From Caulobacteraceae bacterium (GTDB lineage: Bacteria; Pseudomonadota; Alphaproteobacteria; Caulobacterales; Caulobacteraceae), in NCBI GenBank assembly GCA_947484535.1, contig CANKPO010000069.1, positions 1 to 6,522 on the forward strand: 6,522 nt of DNA. The letters are read 5' to 3'. Below the pieces are notes generated by a model. It did not search any database, was not told the DNA's origin, and saw nothing but the letters and a program-made list of their open reading frames with translations. Positions 1 through 6,447 of this stretch are shown here, piece by piece. A program made the translations under genes and the position numbers. Every line of letters starts with the position of its first letter. Within the stretch, counting starts at the first letter, position 1.

Positions 1-1
1 C

Positions 2-897
2 ACCTATTCCCCGGCCTATCGCCACCAAGATATGGCTGAGATCCTGCACCTGTCCGACTCGGTGATCTTCAATTCCCCCGACCAGTTGGCGCGGTTTCAA
101 GACGAGATCACCACCGCCCGCGCCAAGGGAGACCGTTTCGAGATCGGCCTTCGGATCAATCCGGAACATAGCGAAGGGTCGGTGGCCAAATATGACCCCT
201 GCCAGATCGGCTCGCGCCTTGGCTTTCCGATCTCACAGCTTCGGGCCGAGCACCTCGAGGGGGTAGACGGCCTTCATATGCACGTCCTGTGCGAGCAGAA
301 TTTTGAGCCTCTGCGCCGGACTTGGGACGCCATAGCGCCAAGGCTCGAGGGGCTCTGGCCCAAGATCAAATGGGTCAATCTGGGCGGTGGGCACCACATC
401 ACCCGCGCCGACTATCAACGCGAAGACTTGGTCGCCTTCCTGCGCCAGATCACCGAGGCGCACAATATTGAGGTCTATCTCGAACCGGGCGAGGCCATTG
501 CCCTCGATACCGGCATTCTGATCGGCGAGATCCTTGATGGCTTTACCAATGGCATTGCGGTCGGGATCACCGACATCTCCGCTACCTGCCACATGCCTGA
601 CGTCATCGAAGCCCCCTATCGCCCCGCCATGCTCAACGAGCCCGATGAGGGGGTGAGCGTTCGCTTGGGTGGTCCTTCCTGTCTGGCTGGCGACATTATC
701 GGCGACTATCGGTTCACGGTGGCGCCGCCCGCTGGCACCCGCATCGCCTTCCTCGACCAAGCCCACTATTCCATGTCAAGACCAACACCTTCAACGGCGT
801 CCCCCTGCCCTCCATCGCCCTGTGGAACAGCGAAACCGACGCCCTGCGGATGGTGAGACAGTTCGACTATACCGACTTTAGGGATCGGCTGTCGTGA
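2..897 (+). CDS. nspC: Carboxynorspermidine decarboxylase, 5'-truncated by the window edge and frameshifted near the 3' end
   Basis: PLP-dependent decarboxylase of the alanine-racemase-fold group that converts carboxynorspermidine (or carboxyspermidine) to norspermidine (or spermidine) in the cytoplasm. The frame is open from the left edge (TYSPAYRHQD precedes the first ATG at 32), so that ATG is internal; by family length (about 365-380 aa) some 70-80 N-terminal residues, including the PLP lysine, lie outside. Visible family motifs in order: FNSPDQL, GLRINPEHSE, GLHMHVLCEQ, NLGGGHHITRADY, YLEPGEA, SATCHMPDVIEAPYRP, GGPSCLAGDIIGDY and AHYSM. After ATG 773-775 the frame breaks: reading on gives a 26-residue tail of odd composition ending at 856. 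The frame one base over, from 778, reads KTNTFNGVPLPSIALWNSET and continues to TGA 895-897 as a typical NspC C terminus. Restoring one G (ATGGTCAAG instead of ATGTCAAG) repairs the gene. Family identity is sure; whether the break is real or a sequencing error cannot be told from here. Confidence 0.9.
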
Positions 898-914
898 GCT
901 GCCCCTTCGGCGGC
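898..914 (+). other. Small hairpin directly after the nspC stop codon
   Basis: GCTGCC (898-903) can pair with GGCGGC (909-914) through six pairs, one of them G-U, around a five-base CCTTC loop. It begins on the base after the TGA of nspC. There is no T-tract behind it, so it is not a clear intrinsic terminator; it may only protect or end the nspC message weakly. The rest of the 128-base gap up to 1025 holds the hairpin described at 984-1017 and no recognisable gene. Confidence 0.25.
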
Positions 915-983
915 CATCGCTTCGCTTCTGACCCAACACAGCACCCAATCAATTTATGAGGACAATCCCAAAAAACTTAGCTA

Positions 984-1017
984 TCCTTTGCAGATGAAAG
1001 GCCGAAGTGCCAAAGGG
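984..1017 (+). promoter_or_regulatory. Hairpin that could hide the ribosome site of the 1026 gene
   Basis: CCTTTG (985-990) pairs with CAAAGG (1011-1016). The stem continues inward with C991-G1009 and A992-T1008 across a bulged C1010, and outward with a T984-G1017 wobble, leaving a 15-base loop. The 3' arm overlaps the Shine-Dalgarno sequence at 1013-1020, so folding would cover much of it. The pairing is read directly from the sequence; a regulatory role is inference. Confidence 0.35.
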
Positions 1018-1020
1018 GAG
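1013..1020 (+). promoter_or_regulatory. Shine-Dalgarno site fixing the start at 1026
   Basis: AAGGGGAG lies five bases before ATG 1026 and is the only strong ribosome site in this gap, so it supports that ATG as the start of the small membrane protein. Confidence 0.7.
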
Positions 1021-1025
1021 TCGAG

Positions 1026-1463
1026 ATGGACCTGACCGCAAAAATCCTGCTGACGATTATTGCCGTGATGACGGGCATCGGCCCGATGAGAGCAGACTTC
1101 AACCGCACCCATGCCACCAACCCCCTGTGGCCACCCCACGCCCGCTTCCATGTGGTCTGGCAGGTACTGGCCCAGACGGGCGTGTCCCTGTTCATCCTCT
1201 ATTTTCTGTGGGGCGCGACCTTTGAGGGCCATGTGCTGATCGCCGCCCTGATGAACTTCAACTGGGGCCTGACCTTCTATCTGACCCTGTTCAATATGAA
1301 GCGCTTTGAGGGCAGCCTGTCGGATGTCAACGGCATCAAGCCATTTGAATTCAACATCGGCGGTCAGATCCGCAAGGTCGATACCAACCTGTTCCTTGGC
1401 ACGATCATGATGAGCGTCAACCTGATCGCTACGATCATGGTGTTGGTCTCAAAGGGGGTCTAG
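1026..1463 (+). CDS. Small four-helix membrane protein, DUF6640-type, function unknown
   Basis: 145-residue integral membrane protein of unknown function. Four hydrophobic segments are visible at about residues 4-22, 43-63, 68-90 and 121-142. The loop after the first helix carries a dense conserved-looking block, GP-x-x-AD-x-N-x-TH (19-29) followed by NPLWPPHARFH (32-42), which I recognise from memory as the hallmark of DUF6640 proteins; a domain search would settle it. The histidines and acidic residue in this block could bind a metal or ligand, but nothing shows that. The start is supported by AAGGGGAG five bases upstream, possibly masked by a hairpin. It follows nspC by 128 bases on the same strand and converges tail to tail on the carotenoid oxygenase, with 9 bases between the stop codons. 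The reading frame is certain; the family call is moderate. Confidence 0.85.
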   Translation: MDLTAKILLTIIAVMTGIGPMRADFNRTHATNPLWPPHARFHVVWQVLAQTGVSLFILYFLWGATFEGHVLIAALMNFNWGLTFYLTLFNMKRFEGSLSDVNGIKPFEFNIGGQIRKVDTNLFLGTIMMSVNLIATIMVLVSKGV

Positions 1464-1469
1464 CCCCCT
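1453..1469. terminator. Possible compact two-way terminator between convergent genes
   Basis: AGGGGG (1453-1458) and CCCCCT (1464-1469) form a perfect six-pair G/C stem around a five-base TCTAG loop. It covers the stop of the plus-strand gene (TAG 1461-1463) and ends just short of the stop of the minus-strand gene (1473-1475). Read on the minus strand it is followed by a short TTT; on the plus strand there is no T-run. The position suits a shared terminator, but the tract is too short to be sure. Confidence 0.35.
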
Positions 1470-1472
1470 CTG

Positions 1473-2822
1473 CTACCGCGACATCCAGTTGCCATGCGCG
1501 CCGTAGGGAATGCGGCGCGGCATGGTGATGGTGGCCACGGCCTCGCCGTCAAAGTCCTGCGCGTTGAGAATGACGAGCGCGGACTGGTCGATGGCCTCGT
1601 CATGTTTTAGGGCCATGATCCAGCCGTCATCCTCGGCCTTGGCTGCTGTACGGGGAACAAAGATCGGCTCGCCCAAATGGTTTGACGAGCCGAAGTCGCG
1701 GACCTGCTTTTTGCCGCTATCGAGGTCATATTTATAGAGATATTGGCCCAGGGTCAGGGACGCGGCGCGCTCATTCAGGCTGGACGTGTAGCCATAGCGC
1801 GCCTTGAGGCCGACGAGGCTGTCATTGACGCGCGGGAAGTCTGAGGCCGCATCGTCGATCTGCTCTTCGCTGACCGTGCCCTTGGCCAGATCGATGGTCC
1901 AGCGCCAGATCTTACCGGTCGTGGCCTCGCCGCCATAGAGGTTGGAGAAGCCGCCGACCATAGCCTGCTGCTGGCGGCAAACATGGATGATGATCTTGTC
2001 GCCCTGCTCATAGGCATTGACGGGGTGGAATACATAGCAGGGCTCGATCTCGAACCAGCGCACCTCACCCTTGGCCCCATTGCGCTTCATGACGCCAAGC
2101 CGTGCGCCCGCCTCTCGCTTGAACGACAGGGGCGCCTGCCCCTTCATAGCCGCGCTGAGGTCAAACACCACCGGCAGGTCCATAAAGACCACGTGGTTTC
2201 GGGTGACGTTCCAATCGTGCATCATCACCGGATTGGGCAGATCGATGGGTTCAGCCTCGACCATCTGTCCGGCGCGGTCGACACGGTAATAGGTCAGGTG
2301 CGGCGCGCGGGCGAGTTGATAGCCAAAGAACAGGAGCTCGCCCGTTTCTGGACATTCGCGCGGATGGGCGGTCATGGCCCCGGTCAGCTTGCCGCTGTAA
2401 TCATGCGCGCCCAGCGTATTGAGATCGCGATCCACCGCCCAAGGCAGGTGGGCCTCTTCCAGCGCCAACCACTGGCCCGCATGGCGAATGATGTTGGTAT
2501 TGGCCGGAGACGCTGCCGGATCGAACATGCCCGACATCATGGTCATGTCAGCCTCATAATAGGGCGTGCGGACATAGCGATTGCGATAGTGCGCCTGGCC
2601 ATTTTCGATCTGGACCGAATGGAGCATGCCATTGCCCGAGAACCAGTGATCGCTATGGCCCGACCGAGGGTTCATGCCGACGCGCACATAGTCGCCAAAC
2701 AGGTCCTTAGGGATCTCGCCCGTGATCTTTAGAGGCCCGGCTTCGATCTCATCAAAGACCGGTGCCCAATTGCCCTGAAGATGCCAAGCCACCGTCTCTG
2801 GCGTCGTTGTCGGTGCGTTCAT
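1473..2822 (-). CDS. Carotenoid oxygenase family protein (iron-dependent carotenoid/stilbenoid cleavage type)
   Basis: Non-heme Fe(II) dioxygenase of the RPE65/carotenoid-cleavage family, which splits conjugated C=C bonds in carotenoids, apocarotenoids or stilbenoids using O2; the substrate cannot be read from sequence. Starting at ATG 2822 (MNAPTTTPE) it has 449 residues, normal for bacterial members. All four iron-ligand histidines are present in their family contexts: His153 (TAHPRECPETGE), His202 (MMHDWNVT), His266 (FHPVNAYE) and His443 (PYGAHGNW). The N-terminal DHWFSGNGMLHSV block matches the usual FxGDGM region. Second-shell acids: Glu123 (LALEEAHLPW) and Glu385 (HLGEPIFVPR) fit, while the position usually Glu in an EFPR motif is Asp328 (SDFPRVN). 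No signal peptide is seen, so it is probably cytoplasmic or membrane-associated. GGAGG eight bases upstream favours this ATG over a TTG 30 bases earlier. It follows the BtuF-like gene by 36 bases and is probably the last gene of that operon. Confidence 0.93.
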   Translation of the reverse strand: MNAPTTTPETVAWHLQGNWAPVFDEIEAGPLKITGEIPKDLFGDYVRVGMNPRSGHSDHWFSGNGMLHSVQIENGQAHYRNRYVRTPYYEADMTMMSGMFDPAASPANTNIIRHAGQWLALEEAHLPWAVDRDLNTLGAHDYSGKLTGAMTAHPRECPETGELLFFGYQLARAPHLTYYRVDRAGQMVEAEPIDLPNPVMMHDWNVTRNHVVFMDLPVVFDLSAAMKGQAPLSFKREAGARLGVMKRNGAKGEVRWFEIEPCYVFHPVNAYEQGDKIIIHVCRQQQAMVGGFSNLYGGEATTGKIWRWTIDLAKGTVSEEQIDDAASDFPRVNDSLVGLKARYGYTSSLNERAASLTLGQYLYKYDLDSGKKQVRDFGSSNHLGEPIFVPRTAAKAEDDGWIMALKHDEAIDQSALVILNAQDFDGEAVATITMPRRIPYGAHGNWMSR

Positions 2823-2830
2823 CGACCTGT

Positions 2831-2835
2831 CCTCC
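2831..2835 (-). promoter_or_regulatory. Ribosome site deciding the oxygenase start
   Basis: On the minus strand GGAGG sits eight bases before ATG 2822. The in-frame TTG at 2852 has no comparable site, so the ATG is the better start. The 36-base gap to the upstream gene holds nothing else recognisable. Confidence 0.65.
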
Positions 2836-2858
2836 CACGCTTGTTTTGCCAAAGGGTC

Positions 2859-3818
2859 TCACAAGATATTGAGCTCGCCAATAGAATGTTCTTGGTAAAG
2901 AGCCATTTGGATCCAACCCCGCCCCTTGTGACCGAAGTCAAACAGATCGGGATGCAGGATTTCAGCGAGGATCTCAGCCGACTCCACCAGCCGAGGGCCG
3001 GGTCGATTGAAATAGTGGTGGCCATCGACGATATAGACCGCGCCGCGCTGCACGGCTGAAAGGCCTTGCCAGCGGGGATCCTTGACCAGTTCGAGCACGT
3101 CTTGAACCGTCCGCTCAATGGTAAAACCGCAGGGCATCAGGACAATGACCTCGGGATCGGCGGCGCAGAGACTGTCCCACTCCAGCCAAGGCGAATGCTG
3201 ACCGATGGCAGCGAACAGGCTTTGCCCGCCTGCCAGTTCGATCAGTTCGGGCACCCAGTTGCCTGCCGCCATCAGGGGGTCTACCCATTCAATCGCCGCC
3301 ACGGTCGGCTTGGTGCCAAGTCGGGTCTTGCGACCGATGGCCTCCAACCGCGCCTGCAACTGATCGATCACCGCCTCTGCCCGTTTCGGAACCCCTAACA
3401 GGTCTCCCGCCGCACGCAGATCACCCCACACATCCACCAGCCGGTCCGGCGCAAAGGACAACAGGGTCGGGGCTTGGCCCGTCCAAGCGCTCAGCGCCTC
3501 CTCCAGATCGCGCGGCGTCACGGCACAGACGGCGCAGGCGGTTTGGGTCAAGATCACGTCCGGTCGCAAGGATCGCAGCAGCGGCGCATCGACCTCGTAG
3601 CAAGACAGACCCTGACTGACGATGGCCTGAACCCGGTTCTCGATCTCTAGGGACGGCAGACCCTTGGCCAACTTGGTGGCGGTGCAGACCGGTAAGGCCT
3701 GAACCGCTGGCGGAAAGTCACATTCATGCGAACGGCCAAAGAGCTGCCCTTCACATCCCAAGGCCACCGCAATCTCAGTGGCGCTGGGCAGCAGCGAAAC
3801 GATCCGTGGGCCGGTCAT
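2859..3818 (-). CDS. BtuF-like cobalamin-binding-family protein without a signal peptide
   Basis: Member of the BtuF/periplasmic-binding-protein (helical backbone, class III) family usually annotated as cobalamin-binding or ABC substrate-binding protein; 319 residues. The N terminus goes straight into the first domain strand (RIVSLLPSATEIAVALG, 5-21), followed by GRSHECDFP (28-36), RPDVILTQTACAVCAV (85-100, with Cys95 and Cys98), the linking helix region, IEWVDPLMAAGNWVPELIELAGG (about 177-198, second domain) and YFNRPGPRLVESAEILAEI (269-287). No signal peptide precedes it; extending the frame upstream to 3902 adds only arginine-rich residues without a hydrophobic core. It contains eight cysteines, more than expected for an exported protein. 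ATG 3816-3818 overlaps the TGA of the upstream membrane-protein gene (ATGA), so translation is probably coupled, which makes up for the lack of a clear Shine-Dalgarno. Context with a BtuB-like receptor supports a role in B12 handling; binding of another corrinoid or siderophore is possible. Family call is firm; ligand and location are inferred. Confidence 0.85.
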   Translation of the reverse strand: MTGPRIVSLLPSATEIAVALGCEGQLFGRSHECDFPPAVQALPVCTATKLAKGLPSLEIENRVQAIVSQGLSCYEVDAPLLRSLRPDVILTQTACAVCAVTPRDLEEALSAWTGQAPTLLSFAPDRLVDVWGDLRAAGDLLGVPKRAEAVIDQLQARLEAIGRKTRLGTKPTVAAIEWVDPLMAAGNWVPELIELAGGQSLFAAIGQHSPWLEWDSLCAADPEVIVLMPCGFTIERTVQDVLELVKDPRWQGLSAVQRGAVYIVDGHHYFNRPGPRLVESAEILAEILHPDLFDFGHKGRGWIQMALYQEHSIGELNIL

Positions 3819-4369
3819 TGGGAAGGTTGGCGCGTCACCGCCCCGTGGCTTGGCAAGACCCGCCCCAGACCGACATAGACCAGCCAAAGGCCTGCGAACC
3901 ACAGCGCCTCATTGGTGGCCACGGCGGCCACAACATCAACCGTGAAGGGACAGGCCCAGCCTGTGACCTTCGAAAAGCCAAACAGGGTCAGTTCATAGGC
4001 GATGAAGGCAAGGCCAAGGGTCGGTACGATCCAAAGTCTCGCCTGACCGGGCCTGAGGATCATCTGCGAGACGATCAAGGCCAGGACGCCGCCCAGTCCA
4101 ATGGCCACACCCCATCCTACCGTGAAGAGGGTCTGCGGATAGCCATGCAGGGTAAAGCCAAGGACCTGATTGATCGCCCAGCAGAGTAGGAGCGTGAGGA
4201 TGGCCGAGCGGCGCGTCATGGTCCCCGCCGCCAAGGTCGCGATGGCCACCAAAGGCATAGCGCAGGCGATGAGGGTCGAGCCTAAGAGGACTGAAGTCAG
4301 CAGAACTGCAGGCCAAGGTAGAGTAAATTGGCGTGCGGTGGGTAGACCAGAACTGATTTTGTTGGTCAT
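3815..4369 (-). CDS. Small integral membrane protein, candidate BtuM-like cobalamin transporter
   Basis: 184-residue, very hydrophobic protein with about five to six membrane segments (roughly 18-36, 37-50, 55-72, 82-104, 112-132 and 146-170) and short polar ends. Size, helix count and its place between a BtuB-like receptor and a BtuF-like protein fit BtuM, the solitary ECF S-component-like cobalamin transporter known from some Proteobacteria. The segment TRRSAILTLLLCWAINQVLG (52-71) carries Cys63. In BtuM of Thiobacillus denitrificans a membrane cysteine coordinates the cobalt, so Cys63 is a candidate equivalent; Cys36 and Cys140 are alternatives. The start is ATG 4369 with GGAG six bases upstream; a TTG at 4381 is in frame but lies inside that ribosome site. 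Its stop overlaps the next gene's start by four bases. The open frame and membrane nature are sure; the BtuM assignment rests on context and gross features and needs a profile search. Confidence 0.75.
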   Translation of the reverse strand: MTNKISSGLPTARQFTLPWPAVLLTSVLLGSTLIACAMPLVAIATLAAGTMTRRSAILTLLLCWAINQVLGFTLHGYPQTLFTVGWGVAIGLGGVLALIVSQMILRPGQARLWIVPTLGLAFIAYELTLFGFSKVTGWACPFTVDVVAAVATNEALWFAGLWLVYVGLGRVLPSHGAVTRQPSQ

Positions 4370-4375
4370 GGAAGT

Positions 4376-4379
4376 CTCC
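4376..4379 (-). promoter_or_regulatory. Ribosome site deciding the membrane-protein start
   Basis: On the minus strand GGAG lies six bases before ATG 4369 and overlaps the alternative TTG at 4379-4381, which makes that TTG an unlikely start. Confidence 0.6.
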
Positions 4380-4400
4380 AACCAAAAGAACGGAGGTTGA

Positions 4401-4428
4401 GGCGCAGGCCCCTCACCGAGCCTGCGCC
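4401..4428 (-). promoter_or_regulatory. Strong hairpin between the btuB-like and btuM-like genes
   Basis: GGCGCAGGC (4401-4409) and GCCTGCGCC (4420-4428) are perfect nine-base inverted arms around a ten-base loop. It lies 10 bases after the receptor stop codon and 21 bases before the downstream ribosome site. There is no T-run directly after it, so full termination is unlikely; an mRNA-stability element or partial attenuator that lowers expression of the downstream genes relative to the receptor is more plausible (inference). Confidence 0.55.
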
Positions 4429-4438
4429 ATCGGTCTGA

Positions 4439-6358
4439 TTAGAAGCGGGTGCTGATACCGACAAAGGCGGCTCTACCCCGGCCCCGGAAACTGAACAGTT
4501 CCTCATAGGTCTGGTCGGTCAGGTTCTCGACCCGCGCCGTCAGCTTGATCGCCGGTGACAGGGCATAGTCGCCATTGAGATTGACCAGCGTGTAGGCCTT
4601 GAGCCGCGCCCGGACCGGCACATAGCTAGGGTCCGTATAGGCCACATCCGTCTGCTGGCCGTTATAGCGTGCAACCAATGTTACTCCGCCGACTTGGCTG
4701 GGGTGACGCCAAGATAGGGCAAGGCTGCCAATATTGGCCGGACGACGCACCTCCTCGAGCCCAACCTCGCGGGCCTTGAGCCAGGTAAAGGCACCGTTCA
4801 GCTGCCAATCCTGCGCCAATCGCGCCGCCGCCGTCAGTTCTACGCCCTGCTGGGTAGAGTTGGTCTTACGGTTCGCGGGCGTGGCAACATAGGTCGGGGC
4901 CGGATAGGTGGTGTAGATTTCGTCCTTCAGACGGCTATCGAAGTGCGTGATGTCGAGCGTGAGCGCCCGGTCGAACAGGGCCTGCTCAAACCCAAACTCC
5001 CAGCCTTCGGACCGCTCAGGCTTAAGGGCCGCGTTGCCGATAAAACGCCCGTTCATGTAGCCATAGAGTTCATAAAATCCGGGGTTCTTGATACCAGAGC
5101 CCACCGCCGCATGGAGCCTTGTATCCGCCAAGGCCTGATAGCTGCCCTGAACCCGGTAGGTCGTGGTATCGGCGAACTGATCGTTCAGATCACGTCGGAG
5201 CGAGGCACCAATGGCGAGGCTGTCGCCAACCATGTGGTCGATCATGGCCACAATGCCGGTATTGTTCAGGCGCTTGGTGCCGGTAAAGGCAAAGCCGCTG
5301 GGATCGGTATTACGAAACTGCTCGCGCTCTTGATCGACGGCAAAGGTCAAACGATCCTGCACCGATCCTGAACCAAGCAAGAGACTGGTCTCGTAAGAGC
5401 CCTTCTGACGTTTGCCCTGATCGCCTGAGGTGCGGCGGTCACGACTGTACCCCTTCCGATCCGTGTCAGCGGCTTGCAGGGTCAAGGCCTGGGTCCAGCG
5501 CCCATCCATCCCCGACCAATCCGCGCGGACCAACCCATAGAGCGCACTATTGCGATAGTAGGTGCCCGCAGAGTCGACAATATAGCCGAAGGTCCTCGAG
5601 CTAGGATCATAGTCGCTATTGTTGATGTCCTCCTCAACCGTGCCATAGCGCCCCACGGCGGTCAGTTTGAGGTGATCATTCAGCCCATAGGACAGCTTCA
5701 AGCCCGTGGTTAGCGCATCCTTGCCCAGCTTGCGTGAACCATTACGGCTATTGGGCGTACCATCGCGGGTGTTTACGGAAGCGGTCAAGGCATAGTCTAG
5801 ACGCTGCTCGACCCCGGCCCAACGCGCAGCACTATTGACGCTGCCAAAGGACCCCGCCTCGGTCCGTAGGCTCACGCCCGGGGCATCCCGACCGCTACCG
5901 GACATATAGTGGACCACCCCGCCAATGGCGTCAGAGCCATAGAGCGCGCTCTGCTGGCCGCGCAAGACCTCGATGCGTGCGCCATCATCGACGATCAGGG
6001 AGCCGAAATCAAACTCGCCGTAATAGGGATCGGAAACCTCGATCCCGTCGACCAACACAAGGGTGTGGTTGGCCTCGGCACCGCGCATTCTGATCTGGGT
6101 CAGACCGGGCGAGACATTGACCGCAAGGCCCGGAACGTCGCGCAGGATGTCAGCGATGTCGCGGGTCTGGCGCTCAGCGAGCATGCTAGCATCCAGCACC
6201 GTCACCGACGAACCGAGCCGATTTTGCGGAACGGATATGCCAGAGCGACTGGCGGTCACGATCAACTCAGCCGCGCTATCCGCAGCAAGGGAAGGACTGG
6301 CACATAGCCAGAGGGGAACAGCCGTCGCCAGCAGCGACGACAGGAAAGAACGGCTCAT
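4439..6358 (-). CDS. btuB: BtuB-like TonB-dependent outer-membrane receptor
   Basis: Outer-membrane ligand-gated porin that imports a scarce nutrient with energy from TonB-ExbBD; cobalamin is the likely substrate. 639 residues, close to the usual BtuB length. Signal peptide at 1-25 (MSRS, hydrophobic FLSSLLATAVPLWLCA, cleavage after SPSLA). The TonB box is ELIVTASR (31-38), much like the DTLVVTANR of E. coli BtuB. The plug domain (about 41-155) shows ADILRDVPGL (69-78), LTQIRMRGAEANHTLVLVDG (86-105) and IEVLRGQQSALYGSDAIGGV (129-148). The rest is a beta-barrel with alternating aromatic strands, including ALKPERSEGWEFGFE, and a final strand ending in phenylalanine (FVGISTRF), the outer-membrane assembly signal. 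GAGG eight bases before ATG 6358 and the signal peptide at that point fix the start; the frame is open further upstream without sense. It is the first gene of the probable operon with the BtuM-like and BtuF-like genes, which is the main support for B12 rather than a siderophore. Confidence 0.9.
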   Translation of the reverse strand: MSRSFLSSLLATAVPLWLCASPSLAADSAAELIVTASRSGISVPQNRLGSSVTVLDASMLAERQTRDIADILRDVPGLAVNVSPGLTQIRMRGAEANHTLVLVDGIEVSDPYYGEFDFGSLIVDDGARIEVLRGQQSALYGSDAIGGVVHYMSGSGRDAPGVSLRTEAGSFGSVNSAARWAGVEQRLDYALTASVNTRDGTPNSRNGSRKLGKDALTTGLKLSYGLNDHLKLTAVGRYGTVEEDINNSDYDPSSRTFGYIVDSAGTYYRNSALYGLVRADWSGMDGRWTQALTLQAADTDRKGYSRDRRTSGDQGKRQKGSYETSLLLGSGSVQDRLTFAVDQEREQFRNTDPSGFAFTGTKRLNNTGIVAMIDHMVGDSLAIGASLRRDLNDQFADTTTYRVQGSYQALADTRLHAAVGSGIKNPGFYELYGYMNGRFIGNAALKPERSEGWEFGFEQALFDRALTLDITHFDSRLKDEIYTTYPAPTYVATPANRKTNSTQQGVELTAAARLAQDWQLNGAFTWLKAREVGLEEVRRPANIGSLALSWRHPSQVGGVTLVARYNGQQTDVAYTDPSYVPVRARLKAYTLVNLNGDYALSPAIKLTARVENLTDQTYEELFSFRGRGRAAFVGISTRF

Positions 6359-6366
6359 CAAAACAA

Positions 6367-6370
6367 CCTC
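6367..6370 (-). promoter_or_regulatory. Ribosome site of the receptor gene
   Basis: On the minus strand GAGG precedes ATG 6358 by eight bases. Together with the signal peptide beginning exactly at this ATG it rules out the in-frame upstream start at 6439. Confidence 0.55.
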
Positions 6371-6392
6371 GGGCAGCCAGCGACAATGGCCG

Positions 6393-6447
6393 GAGCGTCC
6401 GCGCAAACGGTCAGCCCGCGCTGATGAACCGACGCCCAAAGACGCTC
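6393..6447 (-). promoter_or_regulatory. Nested hairpin in the receptor leader, role unknown
   Basis: Outer arms GAGCGTC (6393-6399) and GACGCTC (6441-6447) pair over seven bases. Inside them TCAGC (6411-6415) and GCTGA (6420-6424) form a perfect five-pair stem with a four-base loop, extended by CGG (6408-6410) with CCG (6429-6431) across a bulge. The structure ends 22 bases before the ribosome site. It does not show the conserved cores of the cobalamin riboswitch (no AGCCAGGAGACC-like B12 box, no GCAACTGT-like stretch). It may be regulatory, or a chance fold over the end of an upstream gene. Confidence 0.3.

Noticed and set aside
233..766. Minus-strand open frame of 177 codons opposite nspC
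   Set aside because: It is antisense to unmistakable NspC motifs and resembles no protein I recognise.
994..1035. Tiny 13-codon upstream frame (MKGRSAKGESRWT) overlapping the start at 1026
   Set aside because: No ribosome site in front of its ATG and no regulatory residue pattern; most likely chance.
1983..2732. Long plus-strand open frame (249 codons) inside the oxygenase gene
   Set aside because: It lies fully antisense to a gene with clear family motifs, and its composition (rich in Ile, Ala, Arg, Asp repeats) is that of a mirror frame in high-GC DNA.
3397..3411. B12-box-like string (minus strand GGGAGACCTGTTAG)
   Set aside because: It encodes AGDLLG inside the BtuF-like gene, and no other riboswitch core element lies around it; chance match.
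6290..6358. Possible lipoprotein signal in the receptor (cysteine in LWLCASP)
   Set aside because: The residue before the cysteine is leucine, which does not fit a lipobox, and SPSLA with a following TonB box fits ordinary signal peptidase cleavage.
6359..6439. Upstream extension of the receptor to an in-frame start at 6439
   Set aside because: The extra residues are arginine-rich and would bury the signal peptide; the ATG at 6358 has a ribosome site and begins the signal peptide directly.
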